From Actinomycetes bacterium (lineage in GTDB: Bacteria; Actinomycetota; Acidimicrobiia; Acidimicrobiales; RAAP-2), in assembly GCA_021820665.1 (NCBI GenBank), contig JAKADK010000001.1:62001-126000 (forward strand): a DNA stretch of 64,000 nt, written 5' to 3'. The position numbers were made by a program, and so were the translations under genes. This document shows, piece after piece, positions 1 through 10,488 of this stretch. The notes below the pieces were generated by a model. The model searched no databases, had not been told where the DNA came from, and saw only the letters and a list, made by a program, of their open reading frames with translations. Position 1 is the first letter of the stretch. Each line of letters starts with the position of its first letter.

Positions 1-1033
1 CAGCGCCCTCGAGCTCGAAGCGGAGGTGACCCTCGGTCGGGGACTGGATGGGCAAGAACGCCGCCTCGCGCAGTCGCCGGGCGGTCGGGCTCGACGCCCG
101 GTACCCGCCGCCGCCGGCCACCGCCAGCTCGAGGTCGACGGCGAGGCGCGCCATCCTCGCCACCTGGAGGCGATGCGCCACCACCGCAGGCGTCGGTCCG
201 ACGTCCTCGATGAGCCGCCGGTGGCGGGCCCCGAGCGTGTCGAGGTCCACCCGGAGGCGGTGGTGCTCGCGTCGAAAGGCCGCGAAGCTCCGCTTGAGCC
301 CGACTTCGGCCGCTTCGAGCGCGGCGCGTGCAAGCCCCAGGCAGAACGAGCTCTGCAGGAGGAGGAACCGGGGCTTGACCGTCCGCAGGAACGGCTCGAA
401 GTCGGCGCTCACCACCCAGGAGGGATCGAGCACCACGCCGTCGAACCGCAGGCTCGACGAGCGCGTGGCGCCGAGGGCGAGGAGCTCGAGCGGTGCCCCG
501 GCATGCACCCCCGGGGCGTCCGACGCGATGGCGAGGACTGCTCGGGTGCCACCGGGGCCCGCCTCGCCCACCACGACGAGAAAGCCCTCGGCGAAGAGGT
601 TGGACGCCCAGCGCACCGCACCGTCGACCACGAGGGACGCCCCGTCGTGGCGGAACCCGACGCCGAGATCGGCCAGTCCGACCAGGTGCTGCATGGCCGG
701 CGCCATGGCGGTCGACCCGATCGTCTCGGCCCGCCGCAGGCGTGCCACCTCGGCTTGCAGCGCCGCGGAGCTGGACAGCGACAGGTACTCGGCCACCATG
801 GTGTGCGCCCACGCGCTGAACGCCGAGGCGAGGCAGCGGCGGGCGACCTCCTCGAGGACGGCGCAGCTGGTGGCCAGGTCGGGATGGGCGAGGAGGCCAT
901 GGTCCGCGAGGAGCCGGAGGCCGTCGCGCACCTCCGCGGTGCCCCGGTCCACCGCTTCGGCCCGTTCGGCGAAGTAGGCCCCGAGCTCGGGAGGGAGCGC
1001 GCCCTCGGCCAAGGCCGGGTGGCGGGCGGTCAC
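1..1033 (-). CDS. acyl-CoA dehydrogenase-family protein (partial)
   Basis: This reading frame starts with GTG at 1033, overlaps the stop of the upstream DUF4242 gene by four bases (GTGA), and runs off the left edge, so its C-terminus is missing. About 344 residues are visible. They follow the acyl-CoA dehydrogenase plan: a helical N-terminal part, a middle beta domain (SNLFAEGFLVVVGEAG, then a VLAIASDAPGV stretch), and a helical C-terminal domain beginning near FLRTVKPRFLLLQSSF. Family members are FAD flavoenzymes that oxidise acyl-CoA thioesters, but many paralogues act on other substrates, and nothing here fixes the substrate. Coupling to the DUF4242 gene suggests a joint function. Family is fairly sure; activity is not. 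Confidence 0.75.
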   Translation of the reverse strand, partial: MTARHPALAEGALPPELGAYFAERAEAVDRGTAEVRDGLRLLADHGLLAHPDLATSCAVLEEVARRCLASAFSAWAHTMVAEYLSLSSSAALQAEVARLRRAETIGSTAMAPAMQHLVGLADLGVGFRHDGASLVVDGAVRWASNLFAEGFLVVVGEAGPGGTRAVLAIASDAPGVHAGAPLELLALGATRSSSLRFDGVVLDPSWVVSADFEPFLRTVKPRFLLLQSSFCLGLARAALEAAEVGLKRSFAAFRREHHRLRVDLDTLGARHRRLIEDVGPTPAVVAHRLQVARMARLAVDLELAVAGGGGYRASSPTARRLREAAFLPIQSPTEGHLRFELEGA

Positions 1034-1587
1034 GGCTGGGAGGGCGACGCGGTGGCGTCGGCCGGCTGTGCGAGGCGGTGGAGGCGGTCGATGGGCGTGG
1101 TCACGACCTCTCGGGCCCGCACCACCGCGGCGTCGTCGGGGGCGTCGTAGACGCACAGGCACTTTCCCATGTCCTCGCGCACGTAGGTGCGAAGGAACGC
1201 CACCTCGGGCACCTGGGAGTAGAGGGGCGACTTCTCCTTCTTGCGGGCCAGGTAGGTGTCCATGTCGAGACCGGCGGGGAAGTCCCACTCGACCAGGTGG
1301 CTGGCCGACCCGGCAGCCCGGGCCCGCACTGTATCGACGGTCGTGCCCACCAGGCGCACGAGCGCAGGGTCGGTCCGAGCGACACCGAGGTCGCCGATGC
1401 CGGCGGTGAGCCGGGCCGGGTCGACGTCCTCGGCCACGAAGAAGATCCGGGCGAAGTCCTCGCTCACCTGCACTTCGAACAGCCGGCCACCGGCCCCGTC
1501 GGCGGCGGGCCCGAGCCGCTCGACCAGCTCTTCGGCGGCTGCTCGGTCGCCGGTGCCGGTCAGGATCTCGGTCAGGTACAACGCCAT
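1030..1587 (-). CDS. DUF4242 domain protein
   Basis: A 185-residue soluble protein. The C-terminal part (about residues 95-165), with a YLARKKEKSP segment, AFLRTYVREDMGKCLCVYDAPDD and a final PIDRLHRL, matches the DUF4242 ferredoxin-like fold. The N-terminal half is a second alpha/beta segment that looks like a diverged copy (LYLTEILTG ... ARIFFVAEDVD). No catalytic residues are known for the family. It is the first gene of a two-gene unit with the downstream acyl-CoA dehydrogenase-like gene. The ATG lies 12 bases downstream of a CTAGAGATAC element and just downstream of a TGACC-N5-GGTCA palindrome, both shared with other promoters in this window. Confidence 0.7.
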   Translation of the reverse strand: MALYLTEILTGTGDRAAAEELVERLGPAADGAGGRLFEVQVSEDFARIFFVAEDVDPARLTAGIGDLGVARTDPALVRLVGTTVDTVRARAAGSASHLVEWDFPAGLDMDTYLARKKEKSPLYSQVPEVAFLRTYVREDMGKCLCVYDAPDDAAVVRAREVVTTPIDRLHRLAQPADATASPSQP

Positions 1588-1596
1588 GGCGCACTC

Positions 1597-1607
1597 CGTA
1601 TCTCTAG
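1597..1607 (-). promoter_or_regulatory. CTAGAGATAC promoter element
   Basis: On the minus strand CTAGAGATACG lies immediately upstream of the DUF4242 start. The same CTAGAGATAC occurs at 2805-2814 (hemerythrin/suf operon) and 11615-11624 (flavin reductase gene). It may be a -10-region element or an overlapping operator half-site; a Rrf2-type repressor site is only a guess. Confidence 0.4.
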
Positions 1608-1611
1608 TAGT

Positions 1612-1626
1612 TGACCAACTAGGTCA
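1612..1626. promoter_or_regulatory. palindrome TGACC-AACTA-GGTCA
   Basis: TGACCAACTAGGTCA is a perfect inverted repeat with a 5-base centre, 25 bases upstream of the DUF4242 start codon. Almost the same sequence, including the flanking CTTT, occurs at 57615-57629 upstream of a DsrE-family gene. The repetition at two promoters suggests a regulator binding site; the regulator is unknown. Confidence 0.5.
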
Positions 1627-2256
1627 GCTTTTACGGTACCGACGAGCGTCGGGCCGCGCAACCCCGGGAACGGGTGTCGAGGCACCCGCCCTGGTCGGCG
1701 TAGTGTTTGTTGCCGGGTGAGGCGGCGATCGGCGGTTCATCGCGCAACGGGGCGTCGGACCTGGACTGGCGCGACGCTCTGCCTACTGGGCCAGCACCTC
1801 GTCGGCGGGGTCACCGACCCCGGGCGTCCGGCGGTGTCGCTTGGAGATGGCCAACGGCCCGCCTCCAGCCGGGTTGGCCGAATCGGGCTCCCCCGTCAGT
1901 AGCCGGCCAGGATCGCTTGGAGACGGACGAGCGTCGCTCGGGGTGCCCCTCACACGTTGTGACGGGCTCGCCGCTCCTTCGTGGATCCCTGCCTGGACTG
2001 GAGCGAGCGGGACCTCCACCGCGCCCTTGGTCGCGGCGCCGCCACCTGGCCAGTGCTCTCGGCGCCGGTCTCCTCGCCGCCTCGAGCGAGCGGGGCTGGG
2101 TGTCCCGGCGCCCGCCCAGCCCAGCCGTCACCCTCCAGGAGGAGCGGTGTTTGTCGCGCTCCTCGGCGGCACCTTGCCCAGCGGACACGCCCCCGGCGCC
2201 ACGCTCTCGACCGGCTGAGCTCGCACGGCTTTCCTTCGTCGCCTCCGAGAGAGTGC
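1627..2256. other. intergenic region, no convincing gene
   Basis: About 630 bases between the divergent DUF4242 promoter and the end of the membrane-protein gene at 2257. Open frames exist on both strands, as expected at this G+C, but they are rich in Arg and Pro, lack a good ribosome site and match no family I recognise. Nothing further can be supported here. Confidence 0.4.
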
Positions 2257-2727
2257 TCAGCGTGAGAGCGCCATCGCGGCGAGGACCACGACGGCGAGGG
2301 TGTCGGCGGCCATCAGGAGACGCAGCGCGGTTGCCACCCGCCGGCCGCGGCGGGCGGCAGCTCGGGCGGCAGGGTCGGCGGGTGAGGTCATGGCGCGGCG
2401 GCGCAAGGTCGCCATGGTGCGGGCTTGGGCCATGCCCGCCGCCGTGGCGAGCACGAGGAGCCCGGCGAGCGCCACCGCGGCGTCGATCGTGGCCGACCAG
2501 GTGGGCGGCGGCCAGGACATGGTCAGGCCCGTCCCGATGGCGACGAGGAGCGAGCCGGTGCCGACGAGGGCGTAGCGGCGGCCGACGGCACGAAAGAAGG
2601 CGACCTGTCCGGGGCCGTCCAGCACCGTGCGGGCGGCCCGTGAGACAACCGCCAGGCACACCAGGCTGCCGATCCACACCGAGGCCGAGAGGATCTCCAG
2701 CGCCACGATTGGCGCGCCCGTCGTCAC
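2257..2727 (-). CDS. four-helix integral membrane protein
   Basis: A 156-residue protein starting with GTG at 2727. Hydrophobic segments are visible at about residues 7-27, 52-70, 80-100 and 135-153, which gives a four-helix membrane protein. The layout (two helices, a loop with TGLTMSW, two more helices) resembles DUF2269/CopD-like small membrane proteins and is broadly similar to the product of 21313-21804. Function is unknown. It stands alone, convergent with the low-coding region to its left and divergent from the hemerythrin/suf operon. Confidence 0.55.
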   Translation of the reverse strand: MTTGAPIVALEILSASVWIGSLVCLAVVSRAARTVLDGPGQVAFFRAVGRRYALVGTGSLLVAIGTGLTMSWPPPTWSATIDAAVALAGLLVLATAAGMAQARTMATLRRRAMTSPADPAARAAARRGRRVATALRLLMAADTLAVVVLAAMALSR

Positions 2728-2792
2728 CGTTGCCTCTTCCTCGACATCCTCGTCTCCTCACCCGTCGGAGCCCCAACGGCTCCCGATCGTTC

Positions 2793-2814
2793 CTCTAGCA
2801 TAAACTAGAGATAC
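2793..2814. promoter_or_regulatory. palindromic promoter element of the hemerythrin-suf operon
   Basis: CTCTAG-CATAAA-CTAGAG (2793-2810) is a perfect 6+6 inverted repeat, followed by ATAC to give the shared CTAGAGATAC element; TACAGT at 2812-2817 could serve as a -10 box. It lies about 40 bases upstream of the operon's first start codon. Iron-sulfur operons are often controlled by Rrf2-family or ArsR-family repressors, so an Fe-S or redox sensor is a reasonable but unproven guess. Confidence 0.5.
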
Positions 2815-2852
2815 AGTGGCGGGAGAGCCCGTTGAGCGAAGAGGAGTGCACC

Positions 2853-4099
2853 ATGACGACGACCGACACCGACTCCGGCGCCTTGGAGGCGATGCTGACC
2901 CACCACGCGGCGCTCGCCGACGGCGTGGCACGGCGCGTCGCCGCGCTGCGCGCCGCGGTAGAGGGGAACGACCACCACGAGGCCCCGATGGCCGACCTGG
3001 TCGCCTACCTGGCGAAGGAGGTCCTGCCGCATGCCATGGCCGAGGAGCACACCCTCTACCGGGCGGCTGCGGCCAAGGAGGAGCTTGCCGAGACGGTGGC
3101 CGGGATGGTCGACGAGCACCGGCGGCTCGTCTCGCTGGCAGAGCGGCTGGCGACGGCCGGCGACGCGAAGGCTGCAGCAGCCGAAGCCGGGGCGATCGGC
3201 GCGCTCTTCGCCGCGCATGTGGCCAAGGAGAACGAGCTGATCCTTCCCCCCTTGGCCGCCGACGACGCCGTCGACCTGGCCGGGCTGCTGGTCCAGATGC
3301 ACCGGCTCACCGAGGCCGCCCAGGACGAGACCTCGGTGGCCGAGGACCTGGCGGCCCCCGATGCCGAGGCGACGCTGCTCCGCTTGCTGCTCGGCGCGGC
3401 AGGTGAGCTGGTCGACGCCGGGCGGGGCGACGCCGCCTGCCGGCTGGCGGCCGAGGCCTGGGTGGCGGTGCGGGCCGCACGACCCGAGCTGGGGGTGCGG
3501 GTCACCGCCGCGCTGCACCGCTTGGTGCGCTCGGTGACCGCCGAGCCGGTGACGCTGTCGGCGGGACCATCGTCCGGACCGTCGGCCTCGGCGGGCGACG
3601 CCGTGCTCGACGTGCGGGCCCTCGCCCCCGCCCAGCGCCACGAGAAGATCTTCGCCACCTACGGCGCCCTCGGCCAGGGCACCGCCTTCGTGCTGGTGAA
3701 CGACCATGATCCCAAGCCCCTTCGGTACCAGTTCGAGGCCGAGCACCTGGGTGACTTCACCTGGGATGTGCTCGAGGCCGGCCCGACGGTATGGCGGGTG
3801 CGGATCGGCCGGCCGGCCGGCGCATCGGGCGGCGAGGACGCGGCGGCCACCACGTCGGCAGGCACCGAGCCGGAGCTCGACGTGCGCCGCTTCCCCCACG
3901 GCCAGCGCCACGACGTGATCTTCACGACCTTCGACGCCCTGGCCGAGGGGGCGGGGTTCGTCCTCGTGAACGACCACGATCCCAAGCCGCTTCGCTACCA
4001 GTTCGAGGCGCAGCACGCCGGCCACTACAGCTGGGACTACGTGGAGGCTGGCCCCGACATCTGGCGGGTGCGGATCGGCCGTCCTGCCGGGACCGCAGC

Positions 4100-4103
<4 letters not shown>
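2853..4103 (+). CDS. hemerythrin domain fused to two DUF2249 domains
   Basis: A 416-residue soluble protein. I chose the ATG at 2853 because GAGGAG sits just before it; an upstream TTG at 2832 is possible. Residues about 8-150 form a hemerythrin-like four-helix bundle with iron-ligand candidates [25 protein letters not shown] and [15 protein letters not shown] linker leads to two tandem DUF2249 domains (about 255-320 and 345-410), each with the signature [19 protein letters not shown] or a near copy. Hemerythrin domains bind O2, NO or store iron; DUF2249 often accompanies nitrosative-stress and Fe-S repair proteins. The gene overlaps sufB by four bases, so it is probably part of Fe-S assembly or repair, perhaps as an iron donor or NO scavenger. 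Confidence 0.8.
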
Positions 4104-5544
<1,441 letters not shown>

Positions 5545-5545
<1 letters not shown>

Positions 5546-6327
5546 TGCTCGTCGTCGACGACCTCCACGCCTCGATCGGCGGCACCGAGGTCCTCCACGG
5601 GCTGACGCTCGAGGTCCCCGACGGCGAGGTCCACGCCGTGATGGGCCCCAACGGGTCGGGCAAGAGCACCCTGGCCTATGTCCTCGCCGGCCGTGATCCC
5701 TACCAGGTGACCGCCGGGCGGGTCCTCTACGACGGTGCCGACCTGCTCGCCATGACCCCCGAGGAGCGCGCCGCGGCGGGGGTGTTCCTCGGCTTCCAGC
5801 ACCCCGTCGAGATCCCCGGCGTGCCCACCATGTACTTCCTGCGCACGGCGCTCAACGCCCAGCGCCGCTCCCGCGGCGAGGAGGAGCTCGGACCGGTCGA
5901 GTTCCTCGCCCTCGTCGACGCAAAGCGCCGACTGGTGGACATGGACCGCACCCTGTTGGACCGTGCGGTCAACGACGGGTTCTCCGGCGGGGAGCGCAAG
6001 CGCAACGAGATCCTCCAGATGCTCATGCTGGAGCCTCGCCTGGCCGTCTTGGACGAGACCGATTCGGGCCTCGACATCGACGCCCTGCGGGTCATCGCCG
6101 CCGGTGTCTCCTCGCTGCGGGCCCCGAACCGCTCGGCGGTGCTCATCACCCACCACCAGCGCCTGCTGGAGCACCTGATCCCTGACCGGGTGCACGTGCT
6201 TGCCGGCGGGCGGATCGTCCGTTCCGGCGGAGCCGATCTCGCCGCCGAGCTCGAAGCCCACGGCTACGCGGGCCTCGACGACCCGGGCGTCGAGGCCTTC
6301 CCCGTCTCGACCGCCACTGCCCGATGA
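5545..6327 (+). CDS. sufC: Fe-S cluster assembly ATPase SufC
   Basis: A 260-residue ABC ATPase. Walker A is GPNGSGKST (about residues 34-42), the signature is FSGGERKRNEI, and Walker B is LAVLDETDSGLD, the form typical of SufC; a switch His appears in LITHHQRLL. There are no transmembrane segments, as expected. SufC drives conformational change of the SufB-SufD scaffold. It starts on the last base of the sufB stop codon (TGATG), so the two are translationally coupled. Confidence 0.97.
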
Positions 6328-7760
6328 ACGCCGTCACCCGCCCGGCGACGGCGCGCAGGCCACCGTCGGGCACGGATTCCGGGCTGGCGGCGCAGATCCT
6401 CGATCGAGCATCGGAACCCGGGTGGCCCCCGGAGCCCGGGTGGCTGAGAGCGGCGCGCCGGCGAGCAGCCGCGTGGGTGGAGGACCACGGCTTCCCGACC
6501 ACCAAGCACGAGGACTGGCGTTACACCAAGATCGACGCGGCTCTCGCCGTCCCCATGGGTACGCCCCCCGAGGGCGCTGCCGACGGCGGGGCATCGGTCT
6601 CGGTGGGTGATCTCGTAGGCCCGCACCTGAGCGGCGCGCGGATCGTGGTGGTGAACGGCCGGGTCGTCCCTGAACTGTCCTCGACCGGAGACCGACTTCC
6701 CCCGGGGGCACGCGTCGAGGCGCTGGCCGGCGCCCTGCAGCGGCTCGACGGGCGCCTGGAGCCGTCCTGGCTGTGGCGTGCCGGCGACTACCCCCATGCC
6801 CTTCGCGCCATGAACGACGCGGCCGCTGTCGACGGGGTGCTCATCGACCTTCCACCGGGGACGGTCGTCGAGGACCCGATCGAGGTCGTCTTCGTCGCTA
6901 TGCCCGCCGGGCAGCCGAGCTGGTCGCATCCCCGCGTCATCGTCGTGGCGGGGGCCGGGGCCGGCGCCACGCTGGGCGAGACCTACCTGAGCGGGCCAGG
7001 AGGCCCGGCGGTCACCAACGCCCTCACCCAGGTGCACCTCGGCGCCGGCGCGCAGCTCGCCCACCATGTCCTGCAAGGCGAGCGCACGGACAGCTTCCAC
7101 TTCTCCTCGCTCGAAGCCCGCCTGGCCGAGGGCAGCCGGCTGTCCTCGCGCCTGCTCGCCACCGGTGGCCGGATCGGCCGCCACGAGGTCGACGTAGTCC
7201 TCGCCGGCAAGGGAGCCGACGTGGACCTCGACGGGCTGTTCCTCACCGGCACCGGCCAGCACCACGACAACCCCGTGCTCGTCGACCACGCCGCCCCTGG
7301 CTGTACGAGCCGCCAGCTCTACAAGGGCGTGATCTCCGGCGACGGCCATGGCGTGTTCAACGGGCATCTCGTGGTGCGCCCCGGGGCCGACGGGACCGAC
7401 GCGGCGCAGGTCAACAAGAACTTGCTGCTCTCTGAGCGGGCCGAGGTGGACACTCGCCCCCGCCTCGAGATCAACGCCGACGACGTCGCCTGCACCCATG
7501 GAGCCGCTGTGGGCCAGCTCGATCCCGACGCCCTCTTCTACCTCCGCTCACGGGGAGTCTCCGAACGCGAGGCGCGGGCGGTGCTCGTCTCCGGCTTCGC
7601 CCACGAGATCCTCGAACGCTTCGGGTCCGGTCCGATCCGCCGACGCGCCGAGGAGTTGGCGACGGCGGCGGGGCTGATCGTCCTGGACGAAGACGGCCGC
7701 AGCAGCGGCGCGGTCACGGCTGCGACAACCCGTGCCCGACGAGGAGGTCGACCGCAGTGA
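6324..7760 (+). CDS. sufD: Fe-S cluster assembly protein SufD
   Basis: A 478-residue SufB/SufD-family protein overlapping sufC by four bases (ATGA). The N-terminus contains FPTTKHEDWRYTKID, a clear SufD marker. The C-terminal half holds the beta-helix core, the SRQLYKGVISGDGHGVFNGHLVV stretch and the final PRLEINADDVACTHGAAVGQLDPDALFYLRSRG, conserved in SufD. SufD forms the heterodimer with SufB on which iron and sulfur are assembled. Confidence 0.95.
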   Translation: MNAVTRPATARRPPSGTDSGLAAQILDRASEPGWPPEPGWLRAARRRAAAWVEDHGFPTTKHEDWRYTKIDAALAVPMGTPPEGAADGGASVSVGDLVGPHLSGARIVVVNGRVVPELSSTGDRLPPGARVEALAGALQRLDGRLEPSWLWRAGDYPHALRAMNDAAAVDGVLIDLPPGTVVEDPIEVVFVAMPAGQPSWSHPRVIVVAGAGAGATLGETYLSGPGGPAVTNALTQVHLGAGAQLAHHVLQGERTDSFHFSSLEARLAEGSRLSSRLLATGGRIGRHEVDVVLAGKGADVDLDGLFLTGTGQHHDNPVLVDHAAPGCTSRQLYKGVISGDGHGVFNGHLVVRPGADGTDAAQVNKNLLLSERAEVDTRPRLEINADDVACTHGAAVGQLDPDALFYLRSRGVSEREARAVLVSGFAHEILERFGSGPIRRRAEELATAAGLIVLDEDGRSSGAVTAATTRARRGGRPQ

Positions 7761-8368
7761 GCGAGCTCGTCGAGCTGCGGAGGGACTGCCCGGCGGTGCT
7801 CGTCCCGAGCGGCCGCCGGGCCATCCTCGGCGCAGGTGAGCAGGTGGTCGTCGTCCAGCGCCTCGGCGGCAGCTTCACCGTCCAGATCGGCCACGGGACC
7901 CTGGCGCGCATCGAGGGGACCGACGCCGACGCGCTCGGCATCGACGAAGCGTCCGTGGCGGACGAGCGCGGTGTCGGGGAGCACGATGCCGGCGGGCAGG
8001 GGGCGCAGTCGGGCGCGGACAGGAGCAGCAACGGCGAGAGCGCCGGCTGGCATGCCCCGGACGTGGACGAGGTGCTGGACCGGCTGCGGAGCGTGTACGA
8101 CCCCGAGATCCCCGTCAACGTGGTGGACCTCGGCTTGATCTACGGCTGCGAGGTCCACCCGACGCACTCGGGGGGGTACCGGGTGGCCGTGTGGATGTCG
8201 ATGACCGCCCCGGGGTGTGGGATGGGGGACATCTTGCGCGCCGAGGCGGCCGAGCGGATCCTCGGGATCCCCGGGGTCACCGACGCCGAGGTGGAGCTGG
8301 TGTTCGAGCCGCCGTGGGATCTCGGGCGGATGTCGGAGGCGGCCCGGTTGCAGCTGGGCATGTGGTGA
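7757..8368 (+). CDS. sufT: SufT-type Fe-S assembly factor (DUF59)
   Basis: A 203-residue protein starting with GTG at 7757, coupled to sufD by a four-base overlap. The C-terminal half is a DUF59/MIP18 domain: LRSVYDPEIPVNVVDLGLIYG, then MTAPGCGMGD with its conserved Cys, and VFEPPWDLGRMS. The N-terminal 75 residues are the beta-rich extension typical of SufT, followed by a Gly/Ser linker. SufT-type proteins help mature Fe-S proteins. A second DUF59 protein is encoded at 13180-13566. No cysteine desulfurase (SufS) or SufU follows, so sulfur must be supplied from elsewhere in the genome. Confidence 0.88.
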   Translation: MSELVELRRDCPAVLVPSGRRAILGAGEQVVVVQRLGGSFTVQIGHGTLARIEGTDADALGIDEASVADERGVGEHDAGGQGAQSGADRSSNGESAGWHAPDVDEVLDRLRSVYDPEIPVNVVDLGLIYGCEVHPTHSGGYRVAVWMSMTAPGCGMGDILRAEAAERILGIPGVTDAEVELVFEPPWDLGRMSEAARLQLGMW

Positions 8369-8447
8369 CACCGTCGCCCGGACGAGCGCCCGCCAGACTG
8401 GGTCCGTCGAGGATCCGATGCCGGGCGTACAGGAAAGGAGTGCCGCG

Positions 8448-8681
8448 TTGAAGGTGTGGATCGACCAGGACCTCTGCACCGGGGACGGGCTTTGCGAGGA
8501 GATCTGCCCCCAGGTCTTCACCCTCTTGGAGGACGGCCTGGCCTACGTGAAAGACGACGGCCGGGTGCTGAGCGACCCGGGCGGCTCCGAAGGCCTCGCG
8601 GCGGTCCCTGACGGCTACGAGGACTCGGTGCGCGAAGCAGCCGACGAGTGCCCGGGCGAGTGCATCTTCATCGAGGAGTGA
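8448..8681 (+). CDS. [4Fe-4S] ferredoxin, Pyrococcus type with Asp ligand
   Basis: A 77-residue ferredoxin. I take the TTG at 8448 because AGGAAAGGAG lies just upstream and the product then starts MKVWIDQDLC. The first ligand set reads C10-TG-D13-GL-C16-EEI-C20-P. The C-x2-D-x2-C arrangement is that of Pyrococcus furiosus ferredoxin, where Asp replaces the usual second Cys and the cluster can interconvert between 3Fe and 4Fe forms. C68-P69 is the likely last ligand, and C72 is extra. It sits 79 bases after sufT and 9 before whiB, so it may be a low-potential donor linked to Fe-S assembly. Confidence 0.88.
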   Translation: MKVWIDQDLCTGDGLCEEICPQVFTLLEDGLAYVKDDGRVLSDPGGSEGLAAVPDGYEDSVREAADECPGECIFIEE

Positions 8682-8690
8682 CCGGCTTCG

Positions 8691-9062
8691 GTGCTCTTGC
8701 GCCTCGAACCTCGCCGTGCCCGGCTCCTCTTCGACGCGGGCCGCTGGCGCCGCCGCGCCGCGTGCAGGGAGACGGGACCCGAGCTGTTCTTCCCGGCCGG
8801 TGAGCGAGACGAAGCGGCGGTCGTCCAGGGGGCTGCGGCCGAGCAGGTGTGCGCACGCTGCGACGTGCGGCTGCACTGCCTCACCTACGCGCTCGTCGCC
8901 AACCCCGAGGACGGCATCTGGGGCGGTCTCGGCCCGAGTGAGCGCAGAGCGTTGCGGCGCGCCCGGCGGGCCCACCACGAGGCACGCACCGAAAGGAGCG
9001 GGGGCGAGGAGGCTGCAGCGGCGCCGGTCCCTGATCGCGCGGCGCGCTCGGCGGCCCTGTGA
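8691..9062 (+). CDS. WhiB-family Fe-S transcription regulator
   Basis: A 123-residue protein beginning with GTG at 8691. The four cluster-binding cysteines are C25, C54, C57 and C63 (C-x28-C-x2-C-x5-C), followed by the family turn GIWGG and a basic tail (ERRALRRARRA) suited to DNA binding. WhiB proteins are restricted to actinobacteria and their phages and use an oxygen- or NO-sensitive [4Fe-4S] cluster. The position right after sufBCDT and a ferredoxin suggests it monitors cluster status, but its targets cannot be read here. Which of the WhiB1-7 groups it belongs to is not clear. Confidence 0.93.
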   Translation: MLLRLEPRRARLLFDAGRWRRRAACRETGPELFFPAGERDEAAVVQGAAAEQVCARCDVRLHCLTYALVANPEDGIWGGLGPSERRALRRARRAHHEARTERSGGEEAAAAPVPDRAARSAAL

Positions 9063-9093
9063 GCCGGGCTCGTCCGCACCTGATCCCAGCAGG

Positions 9094-10488
9094 TCACGTC
9101 GAGCGCTCGGTGGCAGGCTCGGGCCGTTGGGTGGCGGCGGCGGGGAGATCGGCGCCCGTTCGTACGGTGGTGCGCAGGTGCAGAGGACGAGCCGACAGGT
9201 TGGCGGCGGCGATGACTCCCGTCGCGGCCAGGAGCACGCCACCCGCCGCGATCGCCGGCGGCCACGACGCGCCGAGGCCGGCGCACAGCGCGGCGATGCC
9301 GGCGGTGACGGTTCCGTAGGTGGCCGCAGCCCAGCCGTGGTGGTAGAGGTCGGCGAACATGAGTGGCTTGCCCGACGGCCCGCTCGGCGTGCCCTGCGAG
9401 CGCAGCAGCGACCAGACGATGAACGGCACGACCTTGTGGGCGTGGCCGACGAGCGCTTCGAGCAGCCAACCGCCGCCGGCCGCCACGGCGGCGGCGACGA
9501 GGGCGACGCCCAGGCGGTAGTGGTGGGGGAGGAGGAGCGCCCCGGCGAGGGCGAGGCCGGCGGCGGCGACCAGCCACGCCGCGGCGGTCACCACGAAGAG
9601 GAGGTGCAGGTCGGCCTTCCTGCGGCGGTGACGCAGATGCGCCCACAGCGAGGTGAGGTGAGCGCCGAGGCCGACGACGAGCACGCCGGCACCGGTCCAC
9701 TCGGCGCCGGAAGCCCCATGGGCCAGGCCGCCGGCCAGCACGGCTGCGCCCAGCCAGGTCGCCCACACCGCCACCGTCCCCGAGCGGTTCCTGCCGGGAA
9801 GGTGCGCCAGCATGAACATGGGCCACAGCTTCTGTGCCACGCCGATGTAGGTGACCCCGAGCCACCCGAACAGGCCCAGCACGCCCATCGCCAGGTCGAC
9901 GTGACCCGAGAGGGTGAACCAGTGTCCTTGGCGATCGCCGACGAAGGTGGCGCCGAGGAGGGTGGTCGCCGCCGCGCCGAGGAGAGCGAGGCGAAGAGCG
10001 GTGACCGGGGCGCCCTTGCCTCGCACCGACAGCGGCGCGGCGAGGTTCCAGGCAAGGAGGAGAAGGCCCACCAGGGCGAGACCCCCGCCGGCGGCGGTCA
10101 CGCCGGTCTGCTTGAAGCCGATCCCAAGCGGCAGCAGCCACGACGCCCCCAGCCACCCGACGAACGTGGCTCGGGCCAAGAGGACCGACCGCAGCGGGCG
10201 GCCGGTGATGACAGGGGTGAATTGGTGGGTGGCGCCGAGGACGCCCATGGCCAAAGTGGCGAGCACGCCGAAGTGCACGGCGGCGACCACCCGCTCGGCG
10301 CTCGGGTCCGTGGCGGCCGCGCCCCGGGCCCAGACCCAGGCGGCACCGCAGGCGACGAGGCCGGCTGCGGCCGCCGCCAGGAACGACAGCGGCACCGACG
10401 GCGGCGGCACCGCGCCAGGCACACCAGGCGGCCGGCCAGCCCACGAGCCCGAGACGCTCGCGGCTCGAGGTCCGCCGCTGCTATGCAT
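9094..10488 (-). CDS. polytopic membrane protein, possibly heme-copper/NnrS-like
   Basis: A 464-residue protein with roughly ten to twelve hydrophobic helices. Several helices carry paired histidines: VHFGVLATLAMGVLGATHQF, GHVDLAMGVLGLFGWLGVTY followed by MFMLAH, LLPHHYRLG and LVGHAHKVVPFIVW. Histidines at helix ends in this arrangement resemble heme ligands in heme-copper oxidase-like or NnrS-like proteins, but I cannot place it firmly in either family. Its start overlaps the end of the acidic repeat gene, and a flavin reductase gene lies just upstream, so the three probably form one operon. A membrane redox role is inference. Confidence 0.6.
   Translation of the reverse strand: MHSSGGPRAASVSGSWAGRPPGVPGAVPPPSVPLSFLAAAAAGLVACGAAWVWARGAAATDPSAERVVAAVHFGVLATLAMGVLGATHQFTPVITGRPLRSVLLARATFVGWLGASWLLPLGIGFKQTGVTAAGGGLALVGLLLLAWNLAAPLSVRGKGAPVTALRLALLGAAATTLLGATFVGDRQGHWFTLSGHVDLAMGVLGLFGWLGVTYIGVAQKLWPMFMLAHLPGRNRSGTVAVWATWLGAAVLAGGLAHGASGAEWTGAGVLVVGLGAHLTSLWAHLRHRRRKADLHLLFVVTAAAWLVAAAGLALAGALLLPHHYRLGVALVAAAVAAGGGWLLEALVGHAHKVVPFIVWSLLRSQGTPSGPSGKPLMFADLYHHGWAAATYGTVTAGIAALCAGLGASWPPAIAAGGVLLAATGVIAAANLSARPLHLRTTVRTGADLPAAATQRPEPATERST

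Noticed and set aside
1707-2798. 363-codon plus-strand frame in the region left of the hemerythrin gene
   Set aside because: Arg/Pro-rich, no ribosome site, and overlaps a credible membrane protein on the minus strand.
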